The position numbers and the translations under genes were made by a program. This document shows positions 50,828-60,829 of a stretch of DNA of 64,000 nucleotides, piece after piece (positions within the stretch are counted from its first letter, which is position 1; every line of letters starts with the position of its first letter). The DNA is taken from assembly GCA_016714085.1 (NCBI GenBank), contig JADJNW010000018.1:1-64000 (forward strand). Direction: 5' to 3'. Under the pieces are notes generated by a model. The model did no database searches. It had not been told where the DNA came from and saw only the letters and a program-made list of their open reading frames with translations. The DNA comes from Saprospiraceae bacterium. Its GTDB lineage: Bacteria > Bacteroidota > Bacteroidia > Chitinophagales > Saprospiraceae.

Positions 50828-53800
50828 TTGAATTTGGTAATGATAACATTAAAACATTTTGCATTATGTTCCTTGCTAATGCTTCTGGGAACAGTCGGAA
50901 CGCTGTCTGCTCAGGAAGGCACTGCTAAACAGGATTCTACAAAAAAAGAAAAAAAAGAAGGTTTGTCTTTGGAGCCTGGTCGCAAGATCAAACTCAAGAC
51001 AGATGAGGGCACCTGGATGAGCCTTGATGTAAGCCCTGATGGAAAAACGCTTGCTTTTGACTTCATGGGCGATCTTTATTTGATGCCAATGGAAGGAGGC
51101 AAAGCGACTCCGCTTACCAATGGAATGGCGTATGACACGCACCCGAAATTCAGTCCCGACGGCAAATCTATTGCCTTTACTTCTGATCGGGATGGTTGTG
51201 AAAATGCCTGGATTATGGACATCGAATCGAAAGAAACGAAGCAGATTTCCAAAGAAAAGACGGAAGTCGTTGAGTCTGTTGAGTGGACGCCCGATGGGGA
51301 TTATCTCATCGTGGCAAAAGGCGTGCGGAATTTGAAACTTTTTATGTATCACAAAGATGGTGGCGGCGGTACGCAGCTAATCAAAGCGCCTGAAAATCTC
51401 AAGACAATTGAACCGGCATTTGGGTCGGATGGACGTTATCTTTGGTTTTCTCAACGCAATAGTGATTGGCAATATAATGCACAATTGCCTCAATACCAGC
51501 TCGCTACATATGATCGTGAAACCGGGCAAACAGATGTGAAAACCAATCGATATGGCTCTGCCTTCACGCCTACGCTTTCACCTGATGGAAAGTGGCTGGT
51601 ATATGGCACTCGCTATAATACAGAAACAGGCTTGGTGAAACGCAATCTGACCACCGGTGAAGAGGATTGGCTGGCGTATCCTGTGCAGCGTGATGAGCAA
51701 GAAAGCCGCGCCAGACTTGGGGTTTACCCGGCGATGTCCTTTACACCTGATAGCAAGAATGTGATTGCTTATTATGGTGGAAAAATTTACAAATTACCGA
51801 TTGACGGTAGCAAGGCTATGAATATTCCATTTGAGGTGGACGTAGAATTGGACTTCGGGCCGGAGGTTCGTTTCGATTTTCCGATTTCGGATGATAAAAA
51901 AATAATTGCGACGCAAATCCGCGATCCGAAAATTTCGCCCGATGGGAACAAAATTGTTTTTACGGTGCTGAATCGACTTTATATAATGGATTATCCAAAT
52001 GGTACGCCGAAGCGCTTGACCAATGCGGATTACACCGAAGCCATGCCGATCTGGTCGCCTGATGGTAATTCGATTGTTTATACCACTTGGGAAGGAAAAG
52101 AAGGGCATATTTATAAGGTAAGCACTAACGGTGGCACGCCTACAAAATTGACCAATGAAGGTGGAACTTACACGGATATGGCTTGGGATGCTAAGACAAA
52201 TCGCATCGTCTTTACAATTGGCCTGGCGCGAGCTTATCAGGAAGCTTTTGCCCGGGTGCATTCGGCGCTGCCGAGAACTTAGCCTGGATCAGCAGCAATG
52301 GCGGTGAAATGACGATTATCGGGCCAACCAATGGTCGTGGCAATCCGCATTTTGTAAAATCGGATAACCGAATTTATTTATATCATGGTCAGAAGGGTTT
52401 GATCTCGATTCGTTGGGACGATACAGATGAAAAACAACACGTAAAGATCACAGGGATAATGACTTATCCGGCATTATCTATGAATGAATGTTTGATGGTT
52501 CCTACAGAAACCGAGCCACAACGTCAACCTTCCAATGCAGCACTTATCACCATGGCGCCCGAAGGCGATCAAGCTTTGGCGCAAATCAATAATGATATTT
52601 ATGTCGTCACTGTTCCAAAAGTCGGAGGTCAAGTACCTACTATTTCGGTAGCAGATCCAAGTGGTTCGGCTTTTCCTGCTATGAAACTAACAGAATTGGG
52701 TGGTGAATTTCCACACTGGACTGCGGATGGCAAAAAAGTCAATTGGTCGCTCGGAAATGCTTATTTTTCTTATGATTTGGCGGAAGCCAAAAAAGTAGCA
52801 GAGGAATTGGCGAAGAAAAAGAAAGAAGAAGCTGAAAAGGCGAAGCAAGAAGCAGGCGACAAGCCTCAAGAAGGCGAGAAGAAAAAAGAGGATGAAGGCT
52901 ACAAGCCGAATGAAATTCGGGTAAAAGTAGAAGTGGAAAAAGATATTCCTGAAGGGAAAGTGCTATTGAGAGGCGCGCGCCTCGTCACGATGAAAGGTGA
53001 TGAAATCATTGCGAAAGGCGATATTTTGATTGAAAATGCCAGGATCAAGCAAGTGGCTGCCAGTGGCAAAATCAAGGTTGGGAAAGATGTGAAGGTGATG
53101 GATATGAGTGGCAAGACAATTATTCCTGGCTTTGTGGATACGCATTCGCACATGTGGCCCAATTGGAGTTTGCAAAAAAATCAGGTATGGCTTTATGCTG
53201 CCAATCTCGCTTATGGCGTGACGACTACGCGTGACCCGCAAACCGCTACCACCGATGTCTTGACTTACGGCGATATGGTGGAAACGGGCGATATTCTCGG
53301 GCCGCGTATTTATTCTACTGGTCCCGGTGTTGGTTTTTGGGCGTATAATATTAAGAGTTTAGAACATGCACAAAGTGTTCTAAAACAATACTCTGAGTAT
53401 TATAATACCAAAACAATTAAGATGTATATGACAGGCAATCGTCAGCATCGTCAGTGGATTATTCAGGCTGCGAAAGAACAAGGCTTGATGCCAACCACCG
53501 AAGGTGCGCTTGATTTTAAATTGAATATGACACAATTGATCGACGGTTATCCCGGGCATGAACACGCTTTCCCTGTTTATCCGCTCTATAAAGATGTGAT
53601 TCAATTGACGGCTGAAACCCAGATGGCTTATACACCTACACTTTTGGTAGCTTACGGCGGCCCTTGGGCGGAAAATTATTTCTATGCGACAGAGAATGTG
53701 GCAGGCGATAAAAAATTGAATTATTTCACCCCAAAACAAGAATTGGATGAAAAGGCTCGTCGTCGTCCAGGGTGGTTTATGCCTGAAGAGCATATTTTCT

Positions 53801-54216
53801 CACGGCACGGCAAATTTGTTAATGATCTGGTGAAAGCGGGCGGTATTTCTGGCGTTGGTTCGCACGGACAGTTGCAAGGATTGGGCTATCATTGGGAATT
53901 GTGGGCAATCCAATCAGGTGGTTTGTCAAATCACAATGCATTGAAAGTAGCGACTATTCTTGGTGCAAAAGCAATTGGTTTGAGCAAAGATTTAGGATCA
54001 TTAGAAGTTGGAAAAATTGCGGATTTGATTGTATTGGATAAAAATCCTTTGGAAAATATTCGCAACACCAATACAGTGAAGTATGTAATGAAGAATGGGC
54101 GTTTGTACGATGGAAATACATTGGATGAGGTGTACCCATTACAACGGAAAGCGCCTGCAATAAAGGATGATATTGAAAATCCTACGGCCCTTGGCTTGCC
54201 AGGAATCAACCGCTAA
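50828..54216 (+). pseudogene. Secreted TolB-propeller plus amidohydrolase fusion, frame broken by 1 bp
   Basis: The first frame (50828-52249) has a signal peptide (ALCSLLMLLGTVGTLSAQ) and TolB/PD40 propeller repeats (LDVSPDGKTLAFDFMG, FSPDGKSIAFTSDRDG, SPDGNKIVFTV and others). The second (from about 52250 to 54216) has more propeller blades, a charged Lys/Glu linker (near 52790-52900), and an amidohydrolase domain with the metal motif DTHSHMWPNW, GVTTTRDPQ and a final GSLEVGKIADLIVLDKNPLENI. One G lost near 52250 (TTTTGGCCC to TTTTGCCC) breaks a frame of about 1130 residues. The metal site histidines appear intact. Such proteins are periplasmic peptidase- or amidase-like hydrolases; the substrate is unknown. 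Confidence 0.85.
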
Positions 54217-54310
54217 TAGACCATTGAGCTGGTGTGTTCGTTAAGCACACCAGCTTCCTATTTTCTCTTTTTGGCAAATACAATTTAACAAAAGCTAAGA
54301 TTGAAGCTTT

Positions 54311-54703
54311 TTAAGGCTTACAAATCTTTCCTGTAATTTTTAACGGCGTTGACCAAAACACTGCGTAAGGACGGGTGCTGCCTTGACGTGTATAAAGCAC
54401 TTGCACCTGTACCATATACTCGCCTACCCAAGGGATCGGAATTTTCCGATCGGGGCGGCTGGTATCCCATATTTTAGTACCATTCTGATGCACAGATTTC
54501 CATACATAAGTTACATAGGTATTTTCCGGCGCTGATATTGGTAAAGCCGAATTGATTTGCACCTGAGCAATATTCTCAGCAGCATAGCCCTGGCAAATCT
54601 CTACTCCGTTCATACAAGCAAGTTGTAACATTTGGCCATAGGTTGAATTGGTTAAAAATGTAAAAGTCAAAGTGCTTGCTAAAATTAAAAAAAGTTTTCT
54701 CAT
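54311..54703 (-). CDS. Small secreted protein, unknown function
   Basis: The 130-residue protein has a clear signal peptide (KLFLILASTLTFTFLTNSTYG). The mature part has four cysteines (C30, C37 and two near the C-terminus at KICKP) and a beta-rich, Ig-like sequence with VTYVWKSVHQNG and YMVQVQVLYTRQG. It looks like a single Ig-like or PKD-like domain that stands alone, without a sorting domain. It is convergent with the upstream hydrolase gene. Confidence 0.65.
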   Translation of the reverse strand: MRKLFLILASTLTFTFLTNSTYGQMLQLACMNGVEICQGYAAENIAQVQINSALPISAPENTYVTYVWKSVHQNGTKIWDTSRPDRKIPIPWVGEYMVQVQVLYTRQGSTRPYAVFWSTPLKITGKICKP

Positions 54704-55134
54704 GTTGTCATAAATATGTTGGTTAATAATTTATACGCGGCTTTTTACGTAGAGTCACATAGTTAACTCAAACGTTAACATTATTTTAATTATTATGAAT
54801 TTAACTCATATTTGACGCAACCTTTTTGAGATGGTCATATCGCTATAAAACAGGCGATGTTGGTTTGTTGTGAGCCGATAAACCCTGAATTGAAGTTGGT
54901 ACTTATTAATGTGAATAGGGTCGGGTTAGTAAAAATTATTGTAGAAAGCTGCTATAATCTATTATCAGACAAGGCAAACATACAAGATTATCCTTTACTT
55001 GTCAAGTAGTCAGGTCAATTTGGCGCAATAAAGTCGGGAAAATGACTTGATATTGTAATAAAGTTGATTATAAAATGTTACTTTTCCTTAGTGTGATTTT
55101 TACAAGAATTTCATGCTCCTTCCGAAAAGAATCC
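54704..55134. other. 431-bp AT-rich intergenic region upstream of glgP
   Basis: No gene is seen. It contains two GTTAAC hexamers 12 bp apart (54762 and 54774) and a perfect 13-bp palindrome TACTTGTCAAGTA (54996-55008), both possible protein-binding sites for the divergent genes. Confidence 0.4.
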
Positions 55135-55142
55135 TAATTTTG
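55135..55142 (+). promoter_or_regulatory. Candidate -7 element TAATTTTG of glgP
   Basis: TAATTTTG fits TAnnTTTG, 53 bp before the glgP start. A small hairpin GACGC-CCA-GCGTC (55157-55169) lies in the leader. No good TTTG -33 element is seen. Confidence 0.4.
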
Positions 55143-55194
55143 CCGATGCAAAAACGGACGCCCAGCGTCTGATGGTGTTACAAAACAATAAATA

Positions 55195-57759
55195 ATGATC
55201 GGACAATTGAAGGATAGCCAGATTCAACTGAAACGTATTTATATTGAATCGAAACTCCCCAAAGAACTAATGCCTCTGCAAACACTTGCCAATAATATTT
55301 GGTGGTCTTGGAATCAAGAAGCAACCGAACTTTTCCACTCCGTATCGAACGGTGTTTCACTCGAAAGTCTCCACTACAATCCTATTGCTTTGCTCGATGA
55401 AATGAGCCTGGAAACCGCGCAGCGCCTGCTCAACGACAAGGATTTTATGAAAAAATTGAAGGTCGTTGACAAAGCTTTTCAAGCGTACATGACGGAAAAG
55501 CCAGTGAAAGACAGCCCACGGATCGCCTATTTTTGTATGGAATACGGATTGCATATTTCATTACGCCTTTATTCTGGAGGCTTGGGTATATTGGCAGGCG
55601 ACTATTTGAAAGAAGCTAGTGATCTGAATGTCAATATGGTAGCGGTGGGTTTGCTGTATCGCTATGGTTATTTTCAGCAGGCGATTTCATTACACGGCGA
55701 TCAAATTCACAATTACCCTGCCCAGAAGTTTACCCAACTGCCAATGCAACCAGTGCGCGACAGCTCGGGCGAGTGGCTCAAGGTGACAGTAGATATGCAG
55801 GGACGTACCGTCATTGCTAAGGTTTGGGAACTCAAAGTGGGGCGCATTTCACTCTATCTTTTAGACACGGATATACCTGAAAACGCCTGGGAAGATCGAG
55901 GCCTCACGCATCAATTGTATGGTGGCAATAATGAACATCGTCTCAAGCAGGAAATTTTATTAGGAATTGGTGGGATGCGCGCACTTAAAGCCTTGGGTAT
56001 TGATTCTGATATTTATCATTGCAACGAAGGACACGCAGCATTCCTGAATTTGGAACGCCTCAAGGATTTGATGCAAGCGCCCAAACTCGGCTACGAAGAA
56101 GCACGCGAAGTCGTTCGTTCTTCTTCACTTTTCACCACGCATACGCCTGTACCGGCAGGGCACGACTATTTCTCGGAATCTTTGCTGCGCAATTATTTGT
56201 ACAATTATATTGCGGAAGCGGGTATTGGCTGGGAACGCTTTATCGCTATGGGAAAAATTGATCCTGATAATCCCAGTGAAAATTTTTCGATGAGCCACTT
56301 GGCTATTCGACTTTCCCAGGAAGTAAATGGCGTGAGCAAATTGCATGGTTGGGTATCGCAAAAAATGTTTAATTCCCTTTATCCTGGCTACAGCCCTGAA
56401 GAATTACATATTAGCTACGTGACCAACGGTGTGCATTATGCTACCTGGATCGCCGAAGAATGGGACGAATTGTATCGAAAGCATTTTGGAGTGCCGTTTT
56501 TAAAAGACCAATCGAATAAAGATCATTGGCGCAAAATTCTGAAAGTGCCGGATGCAGAAGTAATGTCTATTCGACAAAAGCTGAAGAAACGTTTGTTGGA
56601 TACAGTTAAAACCAAACTGCAAATCGACCTTACGCGTCGTGGTGATAAGCCTGGCATTATCTTCGAAATGATGAACAGCATCAATCAAGATGCTTTGGTG
56701 ATTGGTTTTGCTCGAAGATTTGCAACCTACAAACGCGCCCAATTGCTGTTCACTAACATTGAACGCTTGTCGGAAATTGTCAATCAAGAAGGACGTCCCG
56801 TCATTTTTCTCTTTGCAGGAAAGGCCCATCCCGCGTATCAAGGTGGTCAGGATTTAATCAAGCATATTGTTAATATTTCGCATCGACCGGAATTCATAGG
56901 CAAGGTTATTTTTCTTGAGGATTATAATATGGAACTGGCGAAATTGCTGGTGCAAGGTGTTGATATTTGGCTCAATACGCCGACCCGCCCGAAAGAGGCT
57001 TCCGGCACAAGCGGCATGAAAGCAGCGTTGAATGGGGTGGTCAACTTTAGTGTACTCGACGGCTGGTGGGCAGAAGGTTATTTGCCGGGCGCAGGCTGGG
57101 CATTGCCTTTGGAGAACACTTATCAGGATGCCAGTTTGCAAAATGAACTCGATGCCGAGACTATTTACAATATTTTGGAAGATGAAATCATTCCGATTTA
57201 TTTTGATAAAGGTGAAAATGGTGTTTCTGCTCGCTGGGCCAGTTATGTCAAAAATATCATAGCTGAGGTCGCGCCGGATTTCACGATGAAGCGTATGATG
57301 GATGACTATCACGAGCGCTTTTACCAAAAATTGAGCCAGCGCAGTCGCCAGATGCAAAGTGCTGATTTTAAAGTAGCAAAGGATTTGATCGAATGGAAAG
57401 CGAATATTTTGCAAGCTTGGGAAGCCATTCGGGTGGAGGAAATGGATGTTTTTGATACCGATAATTATGCATTGCCGCTCGGAGATCATTTTAAAGCAAC
57501 GATTAAGTTAAACATTGGCAAGATTAAAGCAGAGCATATCGGCTTGGAATTGGTATTTTTCAAACGCCTCAACGAGGATGAGTTAGAATTGAAATATGCC
57601 CGGGAATTTGAATTAAAAGGTCGGAAAGATGGGATCGCTATTTATGAAGGCAATGTAGAATTGGAAATGTCAGGCGTGTACGAATATGGCTTCCGCGTTT
57701 TTCCGAAGCATGAATTGCTCCCGCATCGCCAGGATTTTAACTTAGTAAAGTGGTTATAA
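55195..57759 (+). CDS. glgP: Alpha-glucan (glycogen/maltodextrin) phosphorylase
   Basis: The 854-residue protein is of the alternative GT35 type (TIGR02094 group): N-terminal LPKELMPLQTLANNIWWSW (DUF3417 region), SGGLGILAGDYLKEASDL, HCNEGHAAFL, THTPVPAGHDYF, RRFATYKRAQLLF and the PLP site SGTSGMKAALNG with K609. It removes glucose-1-phosphate from alpha-1,4-glucans. The last 110 residues are an extra beta domain found in this group. ATG at 55195 is right: it is closely followed by the conserved start. It is monocistronic with a terminator. It is the only glycogen gene in the window. Confidence 0.94.
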   Translation: MIGQLKDSQIQLKRIYIESKLPKELMPLQTLANNIWWSWNQEATELFHSVSNGVSLESLHYNPIALLDEMSLETAQRLLNDKDFMKKLKVVDKAFQAYMTEKPVKDSPRIAYFCMEYGLHISLRLYSGGLGILAGDYLKEASDLNVNMVAVGLLYRYGYFQQAISLHGDQIHNYPAQKFTQLPMQPVRDSSGEWLKVTVDMQGRTVIAKVWELKVGRISLYLLDTDIPENAWEDRGLTHQLYGGNNEHRLKQEILLGIGGMRALKALGIDSDIYHCNEGHAAFLNLERLKDLMQAPKLGYEEAREVVRSSSLFTTHTPVPAGHDYFSESLLRNYLYNYIAEAGIGWERFIAMGKIDPDNPSENFSMSHLAIRLSQEVNGVSKLHGWVSQKMFNSLYPGYSPEELHISYVTNGVHYATWIAEEWDELYRKHFGVPFLKDQSNKDHWRKILKVPDAEVMSIRQKLKKRLLDTVKTKLQIDLTRRGDKPGIIFEMMNSINQDALVIGFARRFATYKRAQLLFTNIERLSEIVNQEGRPVIFLFAGKAHPAYQGGQDLIKHIVNISHRPEFIGKVIFLEDYNMELAKLLVQGVDIWLNTPTRPKEASGTSGMKAALNGVVNFSVLDGWWAEGYLPGAGWALPLENTYQDASLQNELDAETIYNILEDEIIPIYFDKGENGVSARWASYVKNIIAEVAPDFTMKRMMDDYHERFYQKLSQRSRQMQSADFKVAKDLIEWKANILQAWEAIRVEEMDVFDTDNYALPLGDHFKATIKLNIGKIKAEHIGLELVFFKRLNEDELELKYAREFELKGRKDGIAIYEGNVELEMSGVYEYGFRVFPKHELLPHRQDFNLVKWL

Positions 57760-57803
57760 TGAAGGTTTAACATATTTATAAAAAATATAAATCAAATTTA
57801 ATT

Positions 57804-57836
57804 TGGCGCGCTGTATATCGGTGCGCCATTTTTTTT
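57804..57836 (+). terminator. Intrinsic terminator of glgP
   Basis: TGGCGC (57804-57809) pairs with GCGCCA (57823-57828), followed by eight T. Confidence 0.75.
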
Positions 57837-57932
57837 GCAATTCTCTAAAAGCTTCCAAAATAAAGCATTCGTCGAATAAAAAGATCGATTTATCAGGATT
57901 ATCTTGGAAGCTATTGATTTTTATTTTATTTT

Positions 57933-57950
57933 TGACCAACCGTTCAGTCA
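57933..57950. promoter_or_regulatory. Candidate TetR operator upstream of the TetR gene
   Basis: TGACCAACCGTTCAGTCA is an 18-bp imperfect palindrome (TGACTGAAC against TGACCAACC, 7 of 9 positions) of the size and type bound by AcrR/TetR-family repressors. It lies about 70 bp before the TetR start and would suit autoregulation of the whole operon. Confidence 0.55.
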
Positions 57951-57984
57951 TAAAATTTATTACGGGTGAAATATGGATTTAAAA

Positions 57985-58015
57985 TTATCAATAATCAATT
58001 GACAATCAATAATTA
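57985..58015. repeat. Word-repeat tract (ATCAATAATCAATTG)
   Basis: Short CAATAAT/CAATTGA/CAATCAA words directly before the TetR gene. Same word as in the tract at 43660-43690. Confidence 0.45.
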
Positions 58016-58020
58016 AAGCA

Positions 58021-58605
58021 GTGTCGCCAAAAACAAAAGAACAATTCGAGGAAATCAGGCATCGCAGTAAAGAAACGATTAAGCAAACAGCGATGGAATT
58101 GTTTGCCCATCGGGGGTATCATAGTACTTCCATTAGCAAAATTGCAGAAGAGGCGGGTATTTCCAAGGGTTTGATGTATAATTATTTTGCGAGTAAAGAA
58201 GCTTTGCTTGGCGAAATTATTATGGAGGCAGTTCACATTGGTCAGTATTTACTAAATCAATCTTTGGAAGCGAGCGACGATCCTTATGAACAATTGGAAA
58301 TTTTGACAAATAACTCGATTAACTGGATTAAATCCAATGAGCATTACTGGAAACTATTGACTTCATTAGCGTTCCAGCCCGATGTACAAAAAATGATGCT
58401 CCCGATTATGAAAGAGCATGAAACGGCGGCAATCCAGAAAACACTGCCAATTTTTGAAAAAATGGGACTGGAGCGGCCTTTGCAAGAACTTATGTTGTAT
58501 AGCGCCACAATGGATGGCGTTATGATACAATATTTACAAATAGGAGATGAATATCCATTGGAAGATATGAAAAACATGATATTAGAACGATATAAAAGAC
58601 CTTAA
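58021..58605 (+). CDS. TetR/AcrR family transcriptional regulator
   Basis: The protein has 194 residues and starts with GTG at 58021, directly followed by SPKTKEQFEEIRHRS; no better ATG precedes the helix-turn-helix. The N-terminal DNA-binding domain shows IKQTAMELFAHRGYHSTSISKIAEEAGISKGLMYNYFASKEALL (split here: AMELFAHRGYHSTSISKIA and ISKGLMYNYF), the classic TetR motif. The C-terminal ligand domain is helical. An 18-bp operator-like palindrome lies upstream. By place it should control the five following genes; the inducer is unknown. Confidence 0.93.
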   Translation: MSPKTKEQFEEIRHRSKETIKQTAMELFAHRGYHSTSISKIAEEAGISKGLMYNYFASKEALLGEIIMEAVHIGQYLLNQSLEASDDPYEQLEILTNNSINWIKSNEHYWKLLTSLAFQPDVQKMMLPIMKEHETAAIQKTLPIFEKMGLERPLQELMLYSATMDGVMIQYLQIGDEYPLEDMKNMILERYKRP

Positions 58606-58647
58606 AACTAAATGAAAACAATCTACATAATCATAAATAAGTAAAAA

Positions 58648-59403
58648 ATGAAAACTTTTATTACATTGCTGACTTTGTTTTTAGTCAGCATTTTCCCAAT
58701 GATTGCCCAAAATAACCTCTCTGCCAAAGAAATTGTCAAAAAAGCAGACGACAAGCTGCGTGGTGAATCCAATATTGCTGAAATAAAAATGACCATCGTG
58801 CGTCCCACCTGGCAGCGCGAAGTGACTTTAAAATCCTGGAGTTTGGGTGATGATTATAGCCTGATTCTGGTCATAGCGCCAGCGCGTGACAAAGGTACTG
58901 CTTTTCTCAAGCGCGATAAGGAAATCTGGAACTGGCAACCCACGATTGATCGCACGATCAAAATGCCGCCTTCTATGATGTCGCAATCCTGGATGGGTTC
59001 AGATTTTACAAACGATGATTTGGTACGCGAATCCTCAACGGTGAATGATTACAATCATAAAATGCTTGGTTCGGAAAGTGTTGACGGGCGCGATTGTTAT
59101 AAAATTGAATTGATTCCGAAGGAAGACGCGGCGGTCGTGTGGGGTAAAATTATTACATGGATCGATAAAAAAGATTTCATGCAAATGAAAGCAGAATTTT
59201 ATGATGAAGATAATTATTTAGTAAATACGATGCTCGGCAAAAATGTAAAAACCCTTGGTGGTAAGACTTTGCCTTCGGTAATGGAAGTCATCCCTGCGGA
59301 AAAAACAAATCAAAAAACCCGTATTGAGTATCTTTCATTAGAATTTGATAAACCGATACAGGCATCATTTTTCTCAATTCAGAATATGAAGAAAGTGAAA
59401 TAA
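58648..59403 (+). CDS. Outer-membrane lipoprotein-sorting-like (LolA-type) protein
   Basis: The 251-residue protein has a signal peptide (FITLLTLFLVSIFPMIAQ) and the COG2834 sequence pattern: EIVKKADDKLRGESNIAEIKMTI (split EIVKKADDKLRG), Q-R-E-V-T-L-K-S-W, A-P-A-R-D-K-G-T-A-F-L-K, W-N-W-Q-P-T-I-D-R-T-I-K-M-P-P-S-M-M-x-Q-S-W-M-G-S-D and the closing beta strands. This group is a half-barrel lipid-binding fold related to LolA/LolB. It would carry a lipid or lipoprotein through the periplasm. It follows the TetR gene by 42 bp and precedes the permease genes. Confidence 0.85.
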   Translation: MKTFITLLTLFLVSIFPMIAQNNLSAKEIVKKADDKLRGESNIAEIKMTIVRPTWQREVTLKSWSLGDDYSLILVIAPARDKGTAFLKRDKEIWNWQPTIDRTIKMPPSMMSQSWMGSDFTNDDLVRESSTVNDYNHKMLGSESVDGRDCYKIELIPKEDAAVVWGKIITWIDKKDFMQMKAEFYDEDNYLVNTMLGKNVKTLGGKTLPSVMEVIPAEKTNQKTRIEYLSLEFDKPIQASFFSIQNMKKVK

Positions 59404-59407
59404 AGTT

Positions 59408-59469
59408 GGAAGTACGAGGTACAAAGTACGAAAACCCGAAAATCGTACTTCGTGCTTCGTACCTCGTAA
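59408..59469. repeat. Word-repeat hairpin (AGTACGA / TCGTACT) within the operon
   Basis: AGTACGAGG, TACAAAGTACGA words on the left and TCGTACTTCG, TGCTTCGTACC on the right; TACGAGGTA/TACCTCGTA pair perfectly. The same AGTACGA word as in the cysD-cysN gap. Confidence 0.65.
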
Positions 59470-59479
59470 TTCTAAAATT

Positions 59480-60697
59480 ATGATATTTAAATTGGCTTGG
59501 CGCAATATCTGGCGAAACAAACGCCGCACCTATATCACCGCTGCTTCGATTTTGTTTGCAGTGTTGTTGGCTTCTTTCATGGAATCGCTTCAAAAAGGTG
59601 CGTGGAACAACATGATTGGCAATGTTGTGAATTTTTATGTAGGCTACGCGCAGGTGCATCAGCAGGGCTATTGGGACGACCAATCCTTGGATAAAGCCAT
59701 TCCATTTACTAAAGATTTACAAAATATTCCAAACGATGTGCCGGAAGTGAAAAATGTACTGCCAAGGATTGAGTCTTTTGCCTTAGCTTCTACCGGCAAC
59801 ACGACAACAGGTGTGCTGGTAATAGGCATAGAGCCGGAAGTAGAAAACCGCATGACGCAGTTGCAAACAAGGATTGTAGAAGGTAACTATCTGAATATCA
59901 ACGATCAAGCAGCATTGGTGGCAGAGGGTGTCGCCGAAAATTTGAATCTGGAACTTGGCGATACGATTGTGTTGGTTAGTCAGGGGTATCATGGCGTGAA
60001 TGCAGCAGGTAAATATTATGTGAAAGGAATATTACATTTTGGCTCACCGGAACTAAATAAACAAATGGTTTATTTACCTTTAAAAGAAGCGCAATGGTTT
60101 TTTGGAGCTGAGGGATTAATAACTTCCCTGGCATTGCATATCGAACAACCGGGAGATGTAATAAAAGCTGTAAAGGGTGTTAAAGCAAAACTAAATACAG
60201 ATGAATATGAAGTAATGGATTGGGAAGAATTATTACCCGATTTGGTGAAAGCCAAAGCCTTGGATAGCGCCGGTAATTACATTGTTTATTTTATATTATA
60301 TCTTATTATAGCTTTTGGTATTTTCGGTACCATTTTAATGATGACAAAAGAGCGCTCTTACGAATTCGGAGTGCTTGTCTCCATAGGGATGCGCCGCCTG
60401 CGCCTGTCCACAACGGTTTGGTTGGAAGTAATAATGCTCGGTTTACTGGGTGCAGTAGCAGGCATATTATGTAGTATTCCAATAGTATTATATTTTCGTG
60501 ATAATCCCATTCAGTTTTCTGGCAGCTACGCGGCAGCGATGGAGCGCTATGGCTTTGAGCCTATTTTTCCGGCAACTTTCAATCCAAATATTTTTATTAC
60601 ACAAGCTATTATTGTTTTGATATTAACAGCATTGCTGGCATTATATCCTTTGTTTAAAATTGGAAAATTAAAGCCTGTGGAGGCAATGAGAGATTAA
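59480..60697 (+). CDS. ABC transporter permease (FtsX/MacB type)
   Basis: The 405-residue protein has one helix at the N-terminus (about 16-38 with WRNIWRNKRRTYIT before it), a MacB-type periplasmic domain (about 45-250) and three helices at the C-terminus (about 267-290, 315-340, 372-395), the layout of FtsX/MacB/LolC permeases. The coupling-region sequence MMTKERSYEFGVLVSIGMRR contacts the ATPase. The start WRNIWRN is shared with the next permease, so the two would form a heterodimer with the ATPase encoded at 62132. It would extract a lipoprotein or lipid from the inner membrane. Confidence 0.9.
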   Translation: MIFKLAWRNIWRNKRRTYITAASILFAVLLASFMESLQKGAWNNMIGNVVNFYVGYAQVHQQGYWDDQSLDKAIPFTKDLQNIPNDVPEVKNVLPRIESFALASTGNTTTGVLVIGIEPEVENRMTQLQTRIVEGNYLNINDQAALVAEGVAENLNLELGDTIVLVSQGYHGVNAAGKYYVKGILHFGSPELNKQMVYLPLKEAQWFFGAEGLITSLALHIEQPGDVIKAVKGVKAKLNTDEYEVMDWEELLPDLVKAKALDSAGNYIVYFILYLIIAFGIFGTILMMTKERSYEFGVLVSIGMRRLRLSTTVWLEVIMLGLLGAVAGILCSIPIVLYFRDNPIQFSGSYAAAMERYGFEPIFPATFNPNIFITQAIIVLILTALLALYPLFKIGKLKPVEAMRD

Positions 60698-60704
60698 TGA
60701 TAGT

Positions 60705-60792
60705 ACACTGGTTTTTATGATGCTTATGATTTTTTATGATATTAATTTTTACTAAAATCATAGCCTATCATAATAATATAAAAAATCAGTGT
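60705..60792. repeat. Word-repeat inverted tract (TTATGATNN), ends ACACTG/CAGTGT
   Basis: Left: ACACTGG, TTATGATG, TTATGATT, TTATGATA words. Right: the complementary ATCATAG, ATCATAATA and CAGTGT. A long imperfect hairpin of 88 bp between the two permease genes. Confidence 0.65.
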
Positions 60793-60829
60793 CCAATATA
60801 AATATTCCATAGGAACAAAAAAATATAAT

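Noticed and set aside
57754..57951. 65-codon minus-strand frame downstream of glgP
   Set aside because: It reads fairly naturally but crosses the glgP terminator, starts in the candidate TetR operator and has no recognisable family.
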